Origin: Spongiibacteraceae bacterium
GTDB lineage: Bacteria > Pseudomonadota > Gammaproteobacteria > Pseudomonadales > Dasaniaceae
Assembly (NCBI GenBank): GCA_030621845.1
Contig: JAUXHA010000008.1
Span: 1 to 44,039 of the forward strand
Reading direction: 5' to 3'
DNA length: 44,039 nt
The translations under genes were made by a program, and so were the position numbers. Each line of letters opens with the position of its first letter. Position 1 is the first letter of the stretch. Positions 1-9,106 of the stretch are shown in pieces. Below the pieces are notes generated by a model that had not been told where the DNA came from, did no database searches, and was given only the letters and a program-made list of their open reading frames with translations.

Positions 1-163
1 TGTGTCGATATTTTTTACAGAACTGTGAACTAGTTCCGGTAATGTTTTTTTAACTTATTGATATTATTGGATTTATTTTTTTGGCGTAATTATTGCATAG
101 TTATGTGTGCGCCTGATTTATGCTGGGCTGGATGAGATAATTAATGGATAAAAAGTGAACGAA

Positions 164-580
164 ATGAAAAATATAAACGGAATGAAAATATCAACTGCGT
201 GGTTAAAAACACTGCTTGTCGCTTGCAGTTTTTTACTGGCGGCGGCCAGTAGCACGGCCAGTGTGATGATGGATATGGATTTCAGGGGCGCTGAGCACAG
301 GCATGCGGTCTGGTCACATGAGTTTGACAACAGGGTGCTCTACACACCGGCTGTCAATCGTTGGAGCGGGCACCGCGGGACAGGTTTCAAGTTTCGCCTA
401 CAGGATTCCGGGTACTTTTCGAATAGTGTGTGGGGTGCACTGAGCGCTTATTTCCCTGTGCCAAGGACAAAACATCCCAAGCCGACTACTTTCAATGTTG
501 CAGAGCCGTCCAGTATTGCCTTACTGGCACTGGGTATTGTTGGTTTGGGGTTATGCCGGCGGAAAAACCAGCAGAAGTGA
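164..580 (+). CDS. PEP-CTERM sorting domain protein (small, secreted)
   Basis: A small exported protein of unknown function. The N-terminus has a lysine followed by a hydrophobic stretch ending in an Ala/Ser-rich cleavage-like region. The C-terminus has the three-part PEP-CTERM signal: an A-E-P-S-S motif, a hydrophobic helix (IALLALGIVGLGL) and a basic tail (CRRKNQQK). In known systems this tail is processed by an exosortase and the protein goes to the envelope or extracellular matrix. The first motif residue is Ala instead of Pro, a common variant. The middle, about 90 residues, matches nothing I recognise. Start choice is open: GTG at 155, ATG at 164 and ATG at 182 are all in frame and none has a clear Shine-Dalgarno site. 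The ATG at 182 begins right at the signal peptide. No exosortase gene lies in this window. A hairpin terminator follows. Confidence 0.75.
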   Translation: MKNINGMKISTAWLKTLLVACSFLLAAASSTASVMMDMDFRGAEHRHAVWSHEFDNRVLYTPAVNRWSGHRGTGFKFRLQDSGYFSNSVWGALSAYFPVPRTKHPKPTTFNVAEPSSIALLALGIVGLGLCRRKNQQK

Positions 581-607
581 TATTTCAGGCCAGCAGGATT
601 GCCTAAG

Positions 608-639
608 AAAAAGGTCGCTGATAAAGTGGCCTTTTTTTT
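608..639 (+). terminator. Rho-independent terminator after the PEP-CTERM gene
   Basis: An 11-bp stem (608-618 with 626-636, including two G-U pairs) and a 7-nt loop are followed by an uninterrupted T run to 639. The hairpin sits between the PEP-CTERM gene and bolA, only 15 nt before the bolA start codon. Confidence 0.8.
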
Positions 640-654
640 GGGCTCAATATTACT

Positions 655-966
655 ATGACGATTCAAGCAACGATCATCGATAAATTATCCACTGCATTAG
701 CGCCAAGCCATCTTGAGGTGATTAATGAGAGTGATATGCACAGCGTCCCGGCTAATTCAGAAACACACTTTAAAGTGGTGCTGGTCAGTTCGGCATTCAC
801 CGGCAAGCGCAGCGTGGCAAGACACCAGCAAGTTTATGCCGTGTTGAAAGAAGAGCTTGAGGGCCCGGTTCACGCCTTGGCGCTGCATACTTATTGTGAG
901 CAGGAGTGGTTGTTGCGCCAGCAGCAATCACCCGATTCCCCGGATTGCCTGGGCGGCAGCAAGTAG
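655..966 (+). CDS. bolA: BolA family protein
   Basis: A 103-residue BolA-type protein. The family has a KH-like fold and works with monothiol glutaredoxins in iron-sulfur cluster handling; E. coli BolA also affects morphology and stress responses. The N-terminal segment (HLEVINESDMHSVP) and the core FKVVLVS...GKRSVARHQ...VHALALHTY match the classical BolA sequence along its whole length, so the ATG at 655 is well supported. The start lies 15 nt after the T run of the preceding terminator and has no visible Shine-Dalgarno sequence. The transcript may therefore start very close to the gene, or may depend on readthrough. The gene is probably monocistronic or joined to trhO, 75 nt downstream. Confidence 0.93.
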   Translation: MTIQATIIDKLSTALAPSHLEVINESDMHSVPANSETHFKVVLVSSAFTGKRSVARHQQVYAVLKEELEGPVHALALHTYCEQEWLLRQQQSPDSPDCLGGSK

Positions 967-1041
967 CGTTAATCCATCTTGCCTGTTGCTTTGAGTGTGG
1001 GTAGACTGCGCTGCTCTTTTTAAGCCGATTGTTAAATTATT

Positions 1042-1974
1042 ATGCCCCGTATCATTGTTGTTGCACTGTATAAATTCGTTACGCTCGATAATTACCGGGA
1101 CATGCGCGAACCGTTACTGGCCTGCTGCAATGAACAGGCGATTAAGGGCAGTTTATTGCTGGCCAACGAGGGGATTAATGGCACCATTGCCGGTAGTCGG
1201 CAGGGAGTGGATGCTGTGTTGGCTTATTTGCAGGCCGATCCGCGCTTGAGCGATCTCGGTCACAAGGAATCCAGCGATAATCACCAGCCGTTTTACCGCA
1301 TGAAGGTGAAGCTGAAAAAAGAAATTGTCACCATGGGGCTACCGGATATCGATCCCAATACCGTCGTTGGCAGCTATGTTAAGCCAGCTGACTGGAATCA
1401 GCTGATCTCTGACCCGGAAGTGTTGTTGCTGGATACTCGCAATGACTACGAAGTGGCTATTGGCAGCTTTAAGAATGCGGTCGATCCGGCGACGGAGAGT
1501 TTCAGGGAGTTCCCGGACTTTGTTCGCGAAAATTATGACCCTGCCCGGTATAAAAAAGTGGCGATGTTTTGCACTGGGGGTATCCGCTGCGAGAAAGCGT
1601 CGGCCTATATGTTGCAGCAAGGTTTTGAAGAGGTCTACCATCTGGATGGGGGTATTTTAAAGTACCTCGAGGATGTGCCGGAGCAAGATAGCCTGTGGCA
1701 GGGTGAGTGTTTTGTTTTTGACAATCGTGTGGCGGTGGATCACTCGCTGGAAAAGGGCAGCTATGATATGTGTCATGGCTGTCGTCGTCCGATCAATGCG
1801 CAACATAAGCAGTCAGCGCATTATGAAGAGGGGGTGTGCTGTCCCCAGTGTTATGAGCATCTCTCCGATGATCAGTTAAACCGCTTCCGTGAGCGCCAGA
1901 AGCAGATGCAACTGGCAAAGCAACGCCAGCAGCTTCACCTGGGTTCGCCGCCTCCCAACAGGCAACAAAAATAA
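1042..1974 (+). CDS. trhO: tRNA uridine(34) hydroxylase (rhodanese-like, YceA/TrhO)
   Basis: A 310-residue member of the UPF0176/YceA family, known in E. coli as TrhO, which makes 5-hydroxyuridine at the wobble position of tRNA using O2. An N-terminal acylphosphatase-like region (about residues 1-95) precedes a rhodanese domain (about 120-225). The catalytic loop is [10 protein letters not shown], with C177 and C183. A Cys-rich C-terminal region ([16 protein letters not shown]) looks metal-binding. The length is typical of the family. The start at ATG 1042 gives the expected N-terminus ([13 protein letters not shown]). No strong ribosome site is visible. It lies between bolA and the steroid island and shows no functional tie to either. 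Confidence 0.95.
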   Translation: MPRIIVVALYKFVTLDNYRDMREPLLACCNEQAIKGSLLLANEGINGTIAGSRQGVDAVLAYLQADPRLSDLGHKESSDNHQPFYRMKVKLKKEIVTMGLPDIDPNTVVGSYVKPADWNQLISDPEVLLLDTRNDYEVAIGSFKNAVDPATESFREFPDFVRENYDPARYKKVAMFCTGGIRCEKASAYMLQQGFEEVYHLDGGILKYLEDVPEQDSLWQGECFVFDNRVAVDHSLEKGSYDMCHGCRRPINAQHKQSAHYEEGVCCPQCYEHLSDDQLNRFRERQKQMQLAKQRQQLHLGSPPPNRQQK

Positions 1975-2066
1975 TCGGCTTGAGAATGATTCCTGTACGG
2001 GAGTGATAGTGTTGGCCAGTCGCGATGGATGTCTATAGGATTGTGGCCAATATAAGGGGAGTATTT

Positions 2067-2930
2067 ATGGGTTTGAGTGAAAATCGTGTGGTGGTGGTGA
2101 CCGGAGCCAGTCGAGGTGCAGGTAAAGGCATTGCGCTGGCACTGGGGGCTACGGGAGCTACGGTGTATGTGACAGGTCGCACCCGCAATGAGGGTGATGC
2201 GTCCCTGCCTGGTACCGTCTTTGCTACCGCGGATGAGATTACTGCCGCCGGGGGGCAGGGTATTGCGGTGATCTGCGATCATGGCGACGATGCCCAGGTA
2301 AAAGCCCTGTTCGATCAAGTTGAGCGTGAGCAGGGGCAGCTGGATATCCTGGTCAATAATGCCTTGCTGGTTCCCGATGGTTTGACCTTGCCCGGCCCTT
2401 TTTGGGAAAAACCACTGGGCTTACAGGCGATTCTTGATGTTGGCATGCGCAGCAGCTATGTGGCCAGTTATTATGCGGCGCCTTTGCTGATTAAAAACCG
2501 CGAGGGCCTGGTGGTCAACACCTCCTCTTTTGGTGGCCGTTGTTATATGCATGGCCCGGCCTATGGTGCCGGCAAAGCAGCGGTGGATAAAATGGCTCAC
2601 GATATGGCGGTTGATTTCAAGCCTTACCAGGTGGCGGTGGTTTCAATCTGGATGGGCCTGTTAAAAACAGAGCGCACGCAGTTGGTCTTCGATGCCCAGC
2701 CAGAATTGTATGCAGATATGGAAGCAGGTGCGGAAACCCCGCAATTTACTGGCCGGGTAATCGATGCCCTGGCCCGGGATCCTGCGCGGATGGAACGCAG
2801 TGGTAAAATTTGGGTGGGTGCCGAGTTGGCTGAGGCTTACGGCGTAGTGGATATTAACGGTAAGCAACCGCCATCACACCGGGCCATGCTGGGTGATCCC
2901 ACGGGCTATAATGACGCGGTTGTTGAATAG
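2067..2930 (+). CDS. SDR family oxidoreductase (DHRS1-like)
   Basis: A short-chain dehydrogenase/reductase of 287 residues, presumably NAD(P)-dependent. Visible motifs are the TGASRGAGKG cofactor loop near the N-terminus, LVNNA, the catalytic Ser in the SSFGG segment and the catalytic YGAGK (Y-x3-K). The order and spacing, and a long insertion after the NNA motif (about 30 residues rich in Pro/Gly), resemble the DHRS1-type SDRs. The start at 2067 was chosen because AAGGGGAG lies 6 nt upstream; an in-frame start at 2025 would only add a non-conserved tail. It is the first gene of the steroid island, 100 nt before the HsaA-like gene and in the same orientation. A hydroxysteroid or side-chain alcohol substrate is a reasonable inference only. 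Confidence 0.85.
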   Translation: MGLSENRVVVVTGASRGAGKGIALALGATGATVYVTGRTRNEGDASLPGTVFATADEITAAGGQGIAVICDHGDDAQVKALFDQVEREQGQLDILVNNALLVPDGLTLPGPFWEKPLGLQAILDVGMRSSYVASYYAAPLLIKNREGLVVNTSSFGGRCYMHGPAYGAGKAAVDKMAHDMAVDFKPYQVAVVSIWMGLLKTERTQLVFDAQPELYADMEAGAETPQFTGRVIDALARDPARMERSGKIWVGAELAEAYGVVDINGKQPPSHRAMLGDPTGYNDAVVE

Positions 2931-3030
2931 GGCGCGTGCACGGCATCCCTTATTTGGGTTATGTACGAGTTCTCTGTAGCGTAATAGAATGGCTTCTGGC
3001 CAGACAATTAATCATAACAACGGAGTCATT

Positions 3031-4224
3031 ATGTCCAGCGAATACAGTTTAGGATCACCACGGGCGCAGCAATTGTTGGCCAGCGCCGAAGCCATGCAGC
3101 CGGTTCTGCGTGAACGCGCGGCCCAAGCGGCAGAAATACGCCGTATTCCCGATGAGACCATCCAGCAATTCCAGGACGCCGGTTTCTTTAAGATCCTGCA
3201 GCCGGAACAATGGGGGGGTTATGCGATGGATCCGCAGGTATTTTATGCGGTGCAGTTGAAAATCGCCGAAGCCTGTATGTCCAGCGGTTGGGTGCTGGGT
3301 GTGGTAGCGGTACACAATTGGCAGTTGGGCTTGTTTGATGATCAGGCGGCACAGGATGCCTGGGCGGATGATCCAACGACGTTAATTTCTTCTTCCTATG
3401 CCCCGGTGGGCAAGGTGAAGAAAGTCGACGGTGGTTACAAGCTCAGCGGCCAGTGGGGCTTTTCCAGTGGTTCGGAACACTGCGAATGGGTTTTTCTGGG
3501 CGCGGTGGTGCCGGAAGAAGGCGCCCCCTTTGATATGAAAAACTATCGTACCTTTATGGTGCCTCGTGCCGACTATGAAATTATTGATACCTGGCATGTG
3601 GTTGGCCTGCAAGGTACTGGCAGCCAGGATGTGAAAGTCGTCGATGCCTTTGTTCCCGAGCATCGCACCCACAAGCTGATCGACGGCTTCAGTACCAATA
3701 ACCCGGGTAATGCGGTAAATAAGGCGCCCTTGTACCGCTTGCCATTTGGCCAGGTATTTGTGCGCGCGGTGTGTACCGGTTCACTGGGTGCCCTGGAAGG
3801 CTGTCTGTCGGCCTTTATTGAAGTGGCGATTAACCGTGTTGTTGGCCCTAATAAAATGAGTAACGACCTCTTTGCGCGCAAGCTGGCATCGGAAGTGAAG
3901 TGTGCTATCGAAGAAATGAAAACGGTTATGTACAAAAACTTCGACGATATGATGGCGTTGGCAAGCGAGGGCAAGGACATTGTCCTGGATGACCGTGCTC
4001 GCTACCGCTATGACTCAGCCGTGGTTGCCGATCGCTGTGCCGACCTTTCTGCGAAGATGCTCAAGGCCAGCGGCAGTAAGGGGATTTTTCTCGGCAGCCA
4101 GGTGTTGGCGCGTCACCTCGACATTATGGCCAGTCAGGCCCATGTGGCTAACAACACCAATATCTACAGTAATAACCTCGGCGGCATGTTGTTCGGCGCC
4201 GACAATATCGATATGAATATGTAA
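3031..4224 (+). CDS. Acyl-CoA dehydrogenase-like flavin monooxygenase, HsaA/TesA2 type (copy 1)
   Basis: A 397-residue protein with an acyl-CoA dehydrogenase fold of the group-D flavin monooxygenase type. HsaA/TesA2 proteins use reduced flavin from a separate reductase to hydroxylate 3-HSA (the phenolic 9,10-secosteroid) at C4 to the catechol. Diagnostic segments are FFKILQPEQWGGY, SSGWVLGVVAVHNW, GQWGFSSGSEHCEW, WHVVGLQGTGSQD and the C-terminal HVANNTNIYSNNLGG. ATG 3031 was chosen because CGGAG lies upstream; extension to 2989 adds only unconserved residues. It starts the run hsaA-hsaD-hydratase-dehydrogenase-aldolase, which fits the phenol-hydroxylation step. No HsaB reductase lies in the window. 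A paralogue is at 14804-15988. Confidence 0.88.
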   Translation: MSSEYSLGSPRAQQLLASAEAMQPVLRERAAQAAEIRRIPDETIQQFQDAGFFKILQPEQWGGYAMDPQVFYAVQLKIAEACMSSGWVLGVVAVHNWQLGLFDDQAAQDAWADDPTTLISSSYAPVGKVKKVDGGYKLSGQWGFSSGSEHCEWVFLGAVVPEEGAPFDMKNYRTFMVPRADYEIIDTWHVVGLQGTGSQDVKVVDAFVPEHRTHKLIDGFSTNNPGNAVNKAPLYRLPFGQVFVRAVCTGSLGALEGCLSAFIEVAINRVVGPNKMSNDLFARKLASEVKCAIEEMKTVMYKNFDDMMALASEGKDIVLDDRARYRYDSAVVADRCADLSAKMLKASGSKGIFLGSQVLARHLDIMASQAHVANNTNIYSNNLGGMLFGADNIDMNM

Positions 4225-4237
4225 GGAAACTGAAAGG

Positions 4238-5071
4238 ATGACGTTAATTCCCGGCCTCCCCGAGGCGAACTACGCGGATTTACCCAATGGCCATCGTGTA
4301 CATTACCTCGACCAGGGCGAAGGTCCGGTGGTGGTGTACTTGCACGGCAGTGGCAGTGGTGCCAGCGGCCACAGCAATTTTAAGGGCAATTATCCTGAGC
4401 TTGTGGCACAGGGTTGTCGGGTGATTGTTCCCGACTTGCTGGGTTACGGCTATTCCGATAAGCCTGACGATATCGATTATCACCTCAATGTGTTTGTAGA
4501 ATGCATTAAGCAGATGCTCGATAGTGTCGGTGTCGACCGCTATACCCTGGTGGGTAACTCACTGGGGGGAGCGATTGCGATCAAGTTAGCGCTGGACTAC
4601 CCCGACCATGTTGAGAAGTTGTTGTTGATGGCGCCGGGGGGGATTGAAAACCAGCCTGACTATTTCACCATGCCAGGTATGGCGATGATGAAGGCAGTGT
4701 TTACCGCTGCCGAACCGGTGACGCCTGAGAAGATGAAAGGCTTTTTTATTGAGGCCTTCGTAGCGGATCCCTCGGTGATTAGTGATGAACTGGTGGCCGA
4801 ACGCCATGCGACCATGCAGTTGCAAAACCCGCGGGTGATGCAGACGATGGTGGTGCCCAATATGGAAGACCAGTTGGGCGATTTACAGTGCCCGGTATTG
4901 GTGTTCTGGGGTATGAATGAAAACATGATGCCCGAAACAGGGATTATGAAACTGGCAAAAAAATGCCACAATGTGCGCGTGATCCTGGTCTCAGAGTGCG
5001 GCCATTGGGTTATGCTTGAGCACCGTGAAATGTTTAACCGTATGACACTGGACTTTGTACGCTATGGATAA
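4238..5071 (+). CDS. Alpha/beta hydrolase, meta-cleavage-product hydrolase HsaD/TesD type
   Basis: A C-C bond hydrolase of 277 residues. HsaD/TesD cleaves the ring-A meta-cleavage product (4,9-DSHA) into a 2-hydroxydienoate and the remaining bicyclic acid. The nucleophile S108 lies in GNSLGGA, the oxyanion region in HGSGSG near residue 36, and the catalytic His is H256 in CGHWV. At the catalytic acid position, where HsaD-family members have WG-x-x-D, this protein has WGMNE, with E228 placed exactly 28 residues before H256, as D241-H269 are in HsaD. The gene is 13 nt after hsaA and overlaps the hydratase start by 8 nt, so translation is likely coupled. A different dienoate substrate in the same family cannot be excluded. 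Confidence 0.9.
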   Translation: MTLIPGLPEANYADLPNGHRVHYLDQGEGPVVVYLHGSGSGASGHSNFKGNYPELVAQGCRVIVPDLLGYGYSDKPDDIDYHLNVFVECIKQMLDSVGVDRYTLVGNSLGGAIAIKLALDYPDHVEKLLLMAPGGIENQPDYFTMPGMAMMKAVFTAAEPVTPEKMKGFFIEAFVADPSVISDELVAERHATMQLQNPRVMQTMVVPNMEDQLGDLQCPVLVFWGMNENMMPETGIMKLAKKCHNVRVILVSECGHWVMLEHREMFNRMTLDFVRYG

Positions 5072-5852
5072 AGAAAAAATCAATCAATTGGGCGATGAAC
5101 TCTATGAGGCGCTGCGCTCGCAGACCACGCTGGCACCGTTTACCGAGCGTGAGCCCGATATCGAAATCAATGACTCCTATTATATTTCCCTGCGTATGGT
5201 GAGTCGTCGTATTGAGGATGATGGCGAGAAAATAGTCGGTAAAAAAATTGGTGTAACCAGTGCCGCGGTGCAGGAAATGCTCGGTGTGTTCCAGCCCGAC
5301 TTTGGTTTCCTGACCGATGCCATGGAATATCCCAATGGCGCCGATATCACCGTTGCTGGAAACTTAATCCAGCCTCGTGCCGAAGCTGAAATTGGTTTTC
5401 GTTTAAAAAAAGACCTTGTCGGCCCAGGCGTTACCGAGCAGGATGTACTGGATGCAACAGCGTGCATTATTCCCTGTTTTGAAATTGTTGATTCGCGTAT
5501 TCACGATTGGAAGATTAAGATCGAGGATACGGTTGCCGATAATGCCTCCTGTGGTGTGTACGTATTGGGTGATGCAAACGCTGATCCCCGCGATCATGAT
5601 CTGCCGAATTTAAGGATTACGGTTACTAAAAATGGCCAGCCATTGAGTGAGGGGCTGGGTAGTGCAGTGCAGGGTAATCCATTAACGGCGGTGGCCTGGT
5701 TGGCGAATACCCTGGGTAAATACGATATCCCCCTTAATGCCGGTGAAGTGATTTTGTCGGGTTCATTGGTGCCGCTGGAACCGGTAGTGGCAGGGGATAA
5801 AATGGTGATGATATTGGAAGGGATTGGCCAGGCTTCGGTAAATTTTGTATAG
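5064..5852 (+). CDS. 2-hydroxy-2,4-dienoate hydratase (TesE/HsaE/MhpD family)
   Basis: A 262-residue member of the 2-keto-4-pentenoate hydratase / fumarylacetoacetate hydrolase-like family. It adds water to the 2-hydroxydienoate released by the C-C hydrolase to give a 4-hydroxy-2-oxo acid (2-hydroxyhexa-2,4-dienoate in steroid degradation). Characteristic segments are KKIGVTSAAVQEMLGV, PDFGFLTDAM, IQPRAEAEIGF with its acidic metal-binding residues, PCFEIVDSRIHDW, and GNPLTAVAWLANTL near the C-terminus. ATG 5064 lies inside the end of the hydrolase gene. An in-frame TTG at 5055 would give three extra residues and is less likely. The order hydratase-dehydrogenase-aldolase is that of mhp/tes clusters. 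Confidence 0.93.
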   Translation: MDKEKINQLGDELYEALRSQTTLAPFTEREPDIEINDSYYISLRMVSRRIEDDGEKIVGKKIGVTSAAVQEMLGVFQPDFGFLTDAMEYPNGADITVAGNLIQPRAEAEIGFRLKKDLVGPGVTEQDVLDATACIIPCFEIVDSRIHDWKIKIEDTVADNASCGVYVLGDANADPRDHDLPNLRITVTKNGQPLSEGLGSAVQGNPLTAVAWLANTLGKYDIPLNAGEVILSGSLVPLEPVVAGDKMVMILEGIGQASVNFV

Positions 5853-5899
5853 CATTCGGGGCAGAGTAAGTTTTACCCCATTATTTGAAGAGTAAAAAC

Positions 5900-6808
5900 A
5901 TGAGCGAAAAAATCAAGGTAGCCATTATCGGTCCCGGCAATATCGGCACTGATTTATTAATGAAGGCCATGCGCAGCGAAGTGATTGAGCCGGTGTGGAT
6001 GGTCGGTGTAATTCCCGATTCGCCGGGTTTGGCACGGGCCAGAGAAATGGGTTTGAAGACCACCGCCGAGGGCGTTGACGGTATGTTGCCGACGATGAAG
6101 GAAGACGGTGTGCAAATCTGTTTTGATGCGACATCAGCGTATGTTCATGCGGAAAATTCCCGCAAGGTTAATGCCGAGGATGCGGTAATGATTGACCTGA
6201 CGCCGGCGGCGATTGGTCCTTTTTGCGTGCCGCCGGTGAATCTTGCTGAAGCGGTAAATACCAAGGCGATGAACGTGAATATGGTGACCTGCGGTGGCCA
6301 GGCAACCATTCCCATGGTGGCGGCGGTGAGCCGTGTACAAAAAGTTAACTACGGTGAAATTGTGGCAACGGTTTCGTCCAAATCGGCCGGACCGGGAACC
6401 CGTAAAAACATTGACGAATTTACCCGCACCACCGCCGCTGGTATTGAGTCGGTGGGAGGCGCCGGTGAAGGTAAGGCGATTATCATTATTAACCCTGCTG
6501 AGCCGCCATTGATGATGCGCGACACGATACACTGCTTGACGGAAGAAGAGCCCGATCAACAGGCCATAATCGATTCAGTTAATGAGATGATTGTGGAGGT
6601 ACAAAAATATGTACCGGGCTACACCTTGAAAAATGGCCCCGTGTTTGATGGCAATCGTGTATCCATCTATATGGAGGTAGAGGGCCTGGGCGATTTCCTG
6701 CCCAAGTATGCCGGTAACCTGGATATTATGACGGCTGCCGGTTTGCGTACCGCCGAAATGTACGCCGAAGAAATTTTGGCTGGGCGCTTTGTGCCTACAG
6801 CGCCCTAA
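5900..6808 (+). CDS. Acetaldehyde/propionaldehyde dehydrogenase (CoA-acylating), TesF/HsaG/MhpF type
   Basis: A 302-residue acylating aldehyde dehydrogenase that oxidises the aldehyde released by the neighbouring aldolase to its acyl-CoA using NAD and CoA. In steroid pathways the product is propionyl-CoA; in simpler aromatic pathways it is acetyl-CoA. The Rossmann loop is GPGNIGTDL at residues 11-19 and the catalytic cysteine is C131 in [10 protein letters not shown]. The segments [17 protein letters not shown] and [12 protein letters not shown] are family signatures. ATG 5900 follows GAAGAG; the in-frame TTG at 5885 would extend the protein without support. It forms a channelling complex with the aldolase in characterised homologues, and the two genes are 34 nt apart here. 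Confidence 0.95.
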   Translation: MSEKIKVAIIGPGNIGTDLLMKAMRSEVIEPVWMVGVIPDSPGLARAREMGLKTTAEGVDGMLPTMKEDGVQICFDATSAYVHAENSRKVNAEDAVMIDLTPAAIGPFCVPPVNLAEAVNTKAMNVNMVTCGGQATIPMVAAVSRVQKVNYGEIVATVSSKSAGPGTRKNIDEFTRTTAAGIESVGGAGEGKAIIIINPAEPPLMMRDTIHCLTEEEPDQQAIIDSVNEMIVEVQKYVPGYTLKNGPVFDGNRVSIYMEVEGLGDFLPKYAGNLDIMTAAGLRTAEMYAEEILAGRFVPTAP

Positions 6809-6842
6809 GCGTTACAACAGCGATGACTATCAGGAATTGGAT

Positions 6843-7871
6843 ATGAATTTAGAAGGTAAGAAAGTCACCATTCACGATATGTGCCTGCGTGATGGTATGC
6901 ACCCCAAGCGTCACCAGATCAGTGTTGAGGAAATGGTGACGGTGGCCCGGGCAATGGATGATGCCGGTATGCCGATGATTGAAGTCACCCATGGCGATGG
7001 TCTCGGTGGTCGCTCGGTCAACTATGGTTTTCCTGCGGCCAGTGATGAAGAGTATTTACGCGCCGTCTGTGGGGTGGTGAACAAGACTAAAGTCTCTGCG
7101 CTGCTGATACCGGGTATTGGCACCGTCGACCATTTGAAAATGGCTGCTGACTGTGGCATTCACACTATTCGTGTGGCGACCCACTGTACCGAAGCGGATG
7201 TCTCCGAACAGCATATTGGCATGGCGACAGAAATGAAACTCGATACCGTGGGCTTTTTGATGATGGCGCATATGATTGAGGCCGAGCCGCTGGTTGAGCA
7301 ACTGAAATTAATGGAGTCCTACGGCGCTAACTGCGTGTACATCACCGATTCTGCCGGTTATATGTTGCCCGAACATGTGACCGAGCGCGTGGCGTTGGCT
7401 CGTTCAGTGTTAAAGCCGGAAACCGAGTTGGGTTTCCACGGTCACCATAACCTGAGTCTTGGGGTATGGAATTCGGTGGCGGCGATTGAGGCCGGTGCCA
7501 ACCGCATTGATGGTTCTATTGCAGGCCTGGGTGCGGGTGCGGGTAATACACCGCTGGAGGTATTGCTTGCCGTGCTGGAACGTATGGGAGTAATCACCGG
7601 TATCGACCTGTTCAAGGCGATGGATATCGCCGAAGAACTGATCGTACCGATGATGGATGAACTGGTACGTATCGATCGCGATGCGTTAACCCTGGGTTAT
7701 GCGGGGGTGTATTCTTCCTTTTTGCTGTTCGCCAAGCGCGCGGCAGAAAAGTATCAGCTGTCTTCCCGTGACATATTGATGGAACTGGGTCGCCGGCGCA
7801 CCGTTGGTGGCCAGGAAGATATGATCGAGGACCTGGCGCTGGATATGGCGCGGGAACAGGGTAAGCTCTAG
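6843..7871 (+). CDS. 4-hydroxy-2-oxovalerate/hexanoate aldolase (TesG/HsaF/MhpE type)
   Basis: A 342-residue class II, metal-dependent aldolase. It splits the 4-hydroxy-2-oxo acid into pyruvate and an aldehyde (propionaldehyde if the substrate comes from a steroid ring). The N-terminal [11 protein letters not shown] segment carries R16, D17 and H20, which in DmpG-type enzymes are catalytic or metal-binding. GFHGHHNL supplies the two further metal His ligands. The C-terminal communication domain ([32 protein letters not shown]) is complete, consistent with the partner dehydrogenase just upstream. ATG 6843 was chosen over an in-frame upstream start at 6789 that overlaps the dehydrogenase. A strong terminator follows, closing this operon. 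Confidence 0.95.
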   Translation: MNLEGKKVTIHDMCLRDGMHPKRHQISVEEMVTVARAMDDAGMPMIEVTHGDGLGGRSVNYGFPAASDEEYLRAVCGVVNKTKVSALLIPGIGTVDHLKMAADCGIHTIRVATHCTEADVSEQHIGMATEMKLDTVGFLMMAHMIEAEPLVEQLKLMESYGANCVYITDSAGYMLPEHVTERVALARSVLKPETELGFHGHHNLSLGVWNSVAAIEAGANRIDGSIAGLGAGAGNTPLEVLLAVLERMGVITGIDLFKAMDIAEELIVPMMDELVRIDRDALTLGYAGVYSSFLLFAKRAAEKYQLSSRDILMELGRRRTVGGQEDMIEDLALDMAREQGKL

Positions 7872-7886
7872 CGTCAGCGTTTTTCT

Positions 7887-7917
7887 AAAGGCCGCTATAT
7901 TTAGCGGCCTTTTTTTT
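7887..7917 (+). terminator. Rho-independent terminator of the hsa/tes operon
   Basis: A perfect 11-bp stem (7887-7897 with 7902-7912), a 4-nt loop and a T run to 7917. It lies 15 nt after the aldolase stop and separates the catabolic operon from the downstream LuxR-type regulator. Confidence 0.9.
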
Positions 7918-7984
7918 GCTGGTTCGACCTGCCGCCTTACTTTCTACTACAATACCCCCTTCATACTATGCAGTGCACGAGACT

Positions 7985-9106
7985 ATGCAATTAGACCAGC
8001 AGTTCAGTGAGCTTATTGGCAGTATCTACCAGGGGGCGCTGGAAGAAGTGCCATGGCAGAGTTTCCTCGCCAGGCTGCGGGAGTTAATGGGCGCGGTTAA
8101 TACCACCCTGGTATTACGCCCGCCCTCAGATAAAGGCAAGGGACTGTTGTTAACAGACGGTGGGGTTGAAGAGGGCATTTTAATCTATAACGAGAGGTTT
8201 TTTGCCCTTGACCCCTTTGTTGGATTGAAGCCCGGGGAGGTAACCAGCCTGCTGGAATTCATTGGTGAAGAACAACTATTGTCCAGTGAACTCTACCAGG
8301 TCTGCATGAAGCCGGCGGGTATATTTGATTCCCTGGGTGCTGATATGTATGTTCCCGGTGAGGTCGAGGCGCGATTGAGGGTGGCGCGGTCGAAACAGGC
8401 GCAGCCATTTACCCATGCGGATAGGGCCCTGGTAGGCAGTATTATCCCCCACCTTGAACGCGCGATTAGCATCCATGCCCGCTTGAATAAGATAGAGTCG
8501 GAGCGAGCGCTTTATGCTGGTGCTGTGGAGCAATTGTCGGTGGGTACTATTATCCTTGATGAAAATGCCCGGCTGTTAAATTGTAATGCGATGGCCAGCG
8601 AGTTGTTCGAACAAAAAGACGGCCTGTATTGTGTAAAAGATCGATTACAGTTGAGCAATACCGAGCGTACAGCAGAATTACAGCAATTGATTGGCGAGGT
8701 GATGGATAGCCAGCGTGCGGAGCGCCCGGCGGTAGTGCAGGCCCTGCGTGTTGAGCGGCCTTCCGGGCTGGCCGATCTCGGTTTGGTGATCAGGCCGGTG
8801 CCGGGTAATGCCTGGTCACAGGGCAAGGCGGTGCCCTCGGTAGTGATTTTTGTCAGTGACCCGGAGCAGTCTTCCGATGCGCCGATACAGGCGATTGCCC
8901 GCTTGTTTGGTTTTACGCCTACCGAAGCCTCGCTGGCGATGTTATTGGCTAACGGCCTGACACTGGACGAGTCGGCTGAGCAGCTTCATGTGAGCCGTAA
9001 CACTGTGCGCACACATTTGCGCTCAGTGTTTGCCAAGACCGGGGTCTCTCGCCAGCCGATGCTGGTCAGGCTTATTTTGAAAAGTGTTGCCTCGTTAGCG
9101 TATTAG
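7985..9106 (+). CDS. LuxR-type transcriptional regulator, TeiR/TesR-like (copy 1)
   Basis: A 373-residue regulator. The C-terminal 65 residues form a LuxR/GerE helix-turn-helix (FTPTEASLAMLLANGLTLDESAEQL...SRNTVRTHLRSVFAKTGVSRQ). A PAS-like stretch (about 175-230, GTIILDENARLL) precedes it, and the N-terminal 170 residues match no domain I can name. Length and layout resemble TeiR/TesR, the LuxR-type activator of testosterone degradation in Comamonas testosteroni. Together with its place between steroid genes this suggests a steroid-responsive activator. ATG 7985 was preferred because the aligned paralogue (13422-14594) begins at the equivalent point. The 3' end overlaps the convergent enoyl-CoA hydratase gene by 35 nt. 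Confidence 0.85.
   Translation: MQLDQQFSELIGSIYQGALEEVPWQSFLARLRELMGAVNTTLVLRPPSDKGKGLLLTDGGVEEGILIYNERFFALDPFVGLKPGEVTSLLEFIGEEQLLSSELYQVCMKPAGIFDSLGADMYVPGEVEARLRVARSKQAQPFTHADRALVGSIIPHLERAISIHARLNKIESERALYAGAVEQLSVGTIILDENARLLNCNAMASELFEQKDGLYCVKDRLQLSNTERTAELQQLIGEVMDSQRAERPAVVQALRVERPSGLADLGLVIRPVPGNAWSQGKAVPSVVIFVSDPEQSSDAPIQAIARLFGFTPTEASLAMLLANGLTLDESAEQLHVSRNTVRTHLRSVFAKTGVSRQPMLVRLILKSVASLAY

Noticed and set aside
3031-4224. Calling the HsaA-like proteins acyl-CoA dehydrogenases
   Set aside because: The fold is shared, but the WGFSSGS and HVANN segments and the neighbouring seco-steroid genes point to flavin-dependent monooxygenases.
5055-5063. TTG start for the hydratase
   Set aside because: The ATG at 5064 gives the expected N-terminus and the TTG adds only three residues.
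7954-7975. Third copy of the ACCCC/AGTG element just before the first LuxR-type gene
   Set aside because: Similar letters (ACCCC-N8-TATG-N-AGTG), but spacing is off by one, there is no FNR-type box nearby, and it lies only 10 nt from the start codon. Chance is likely.
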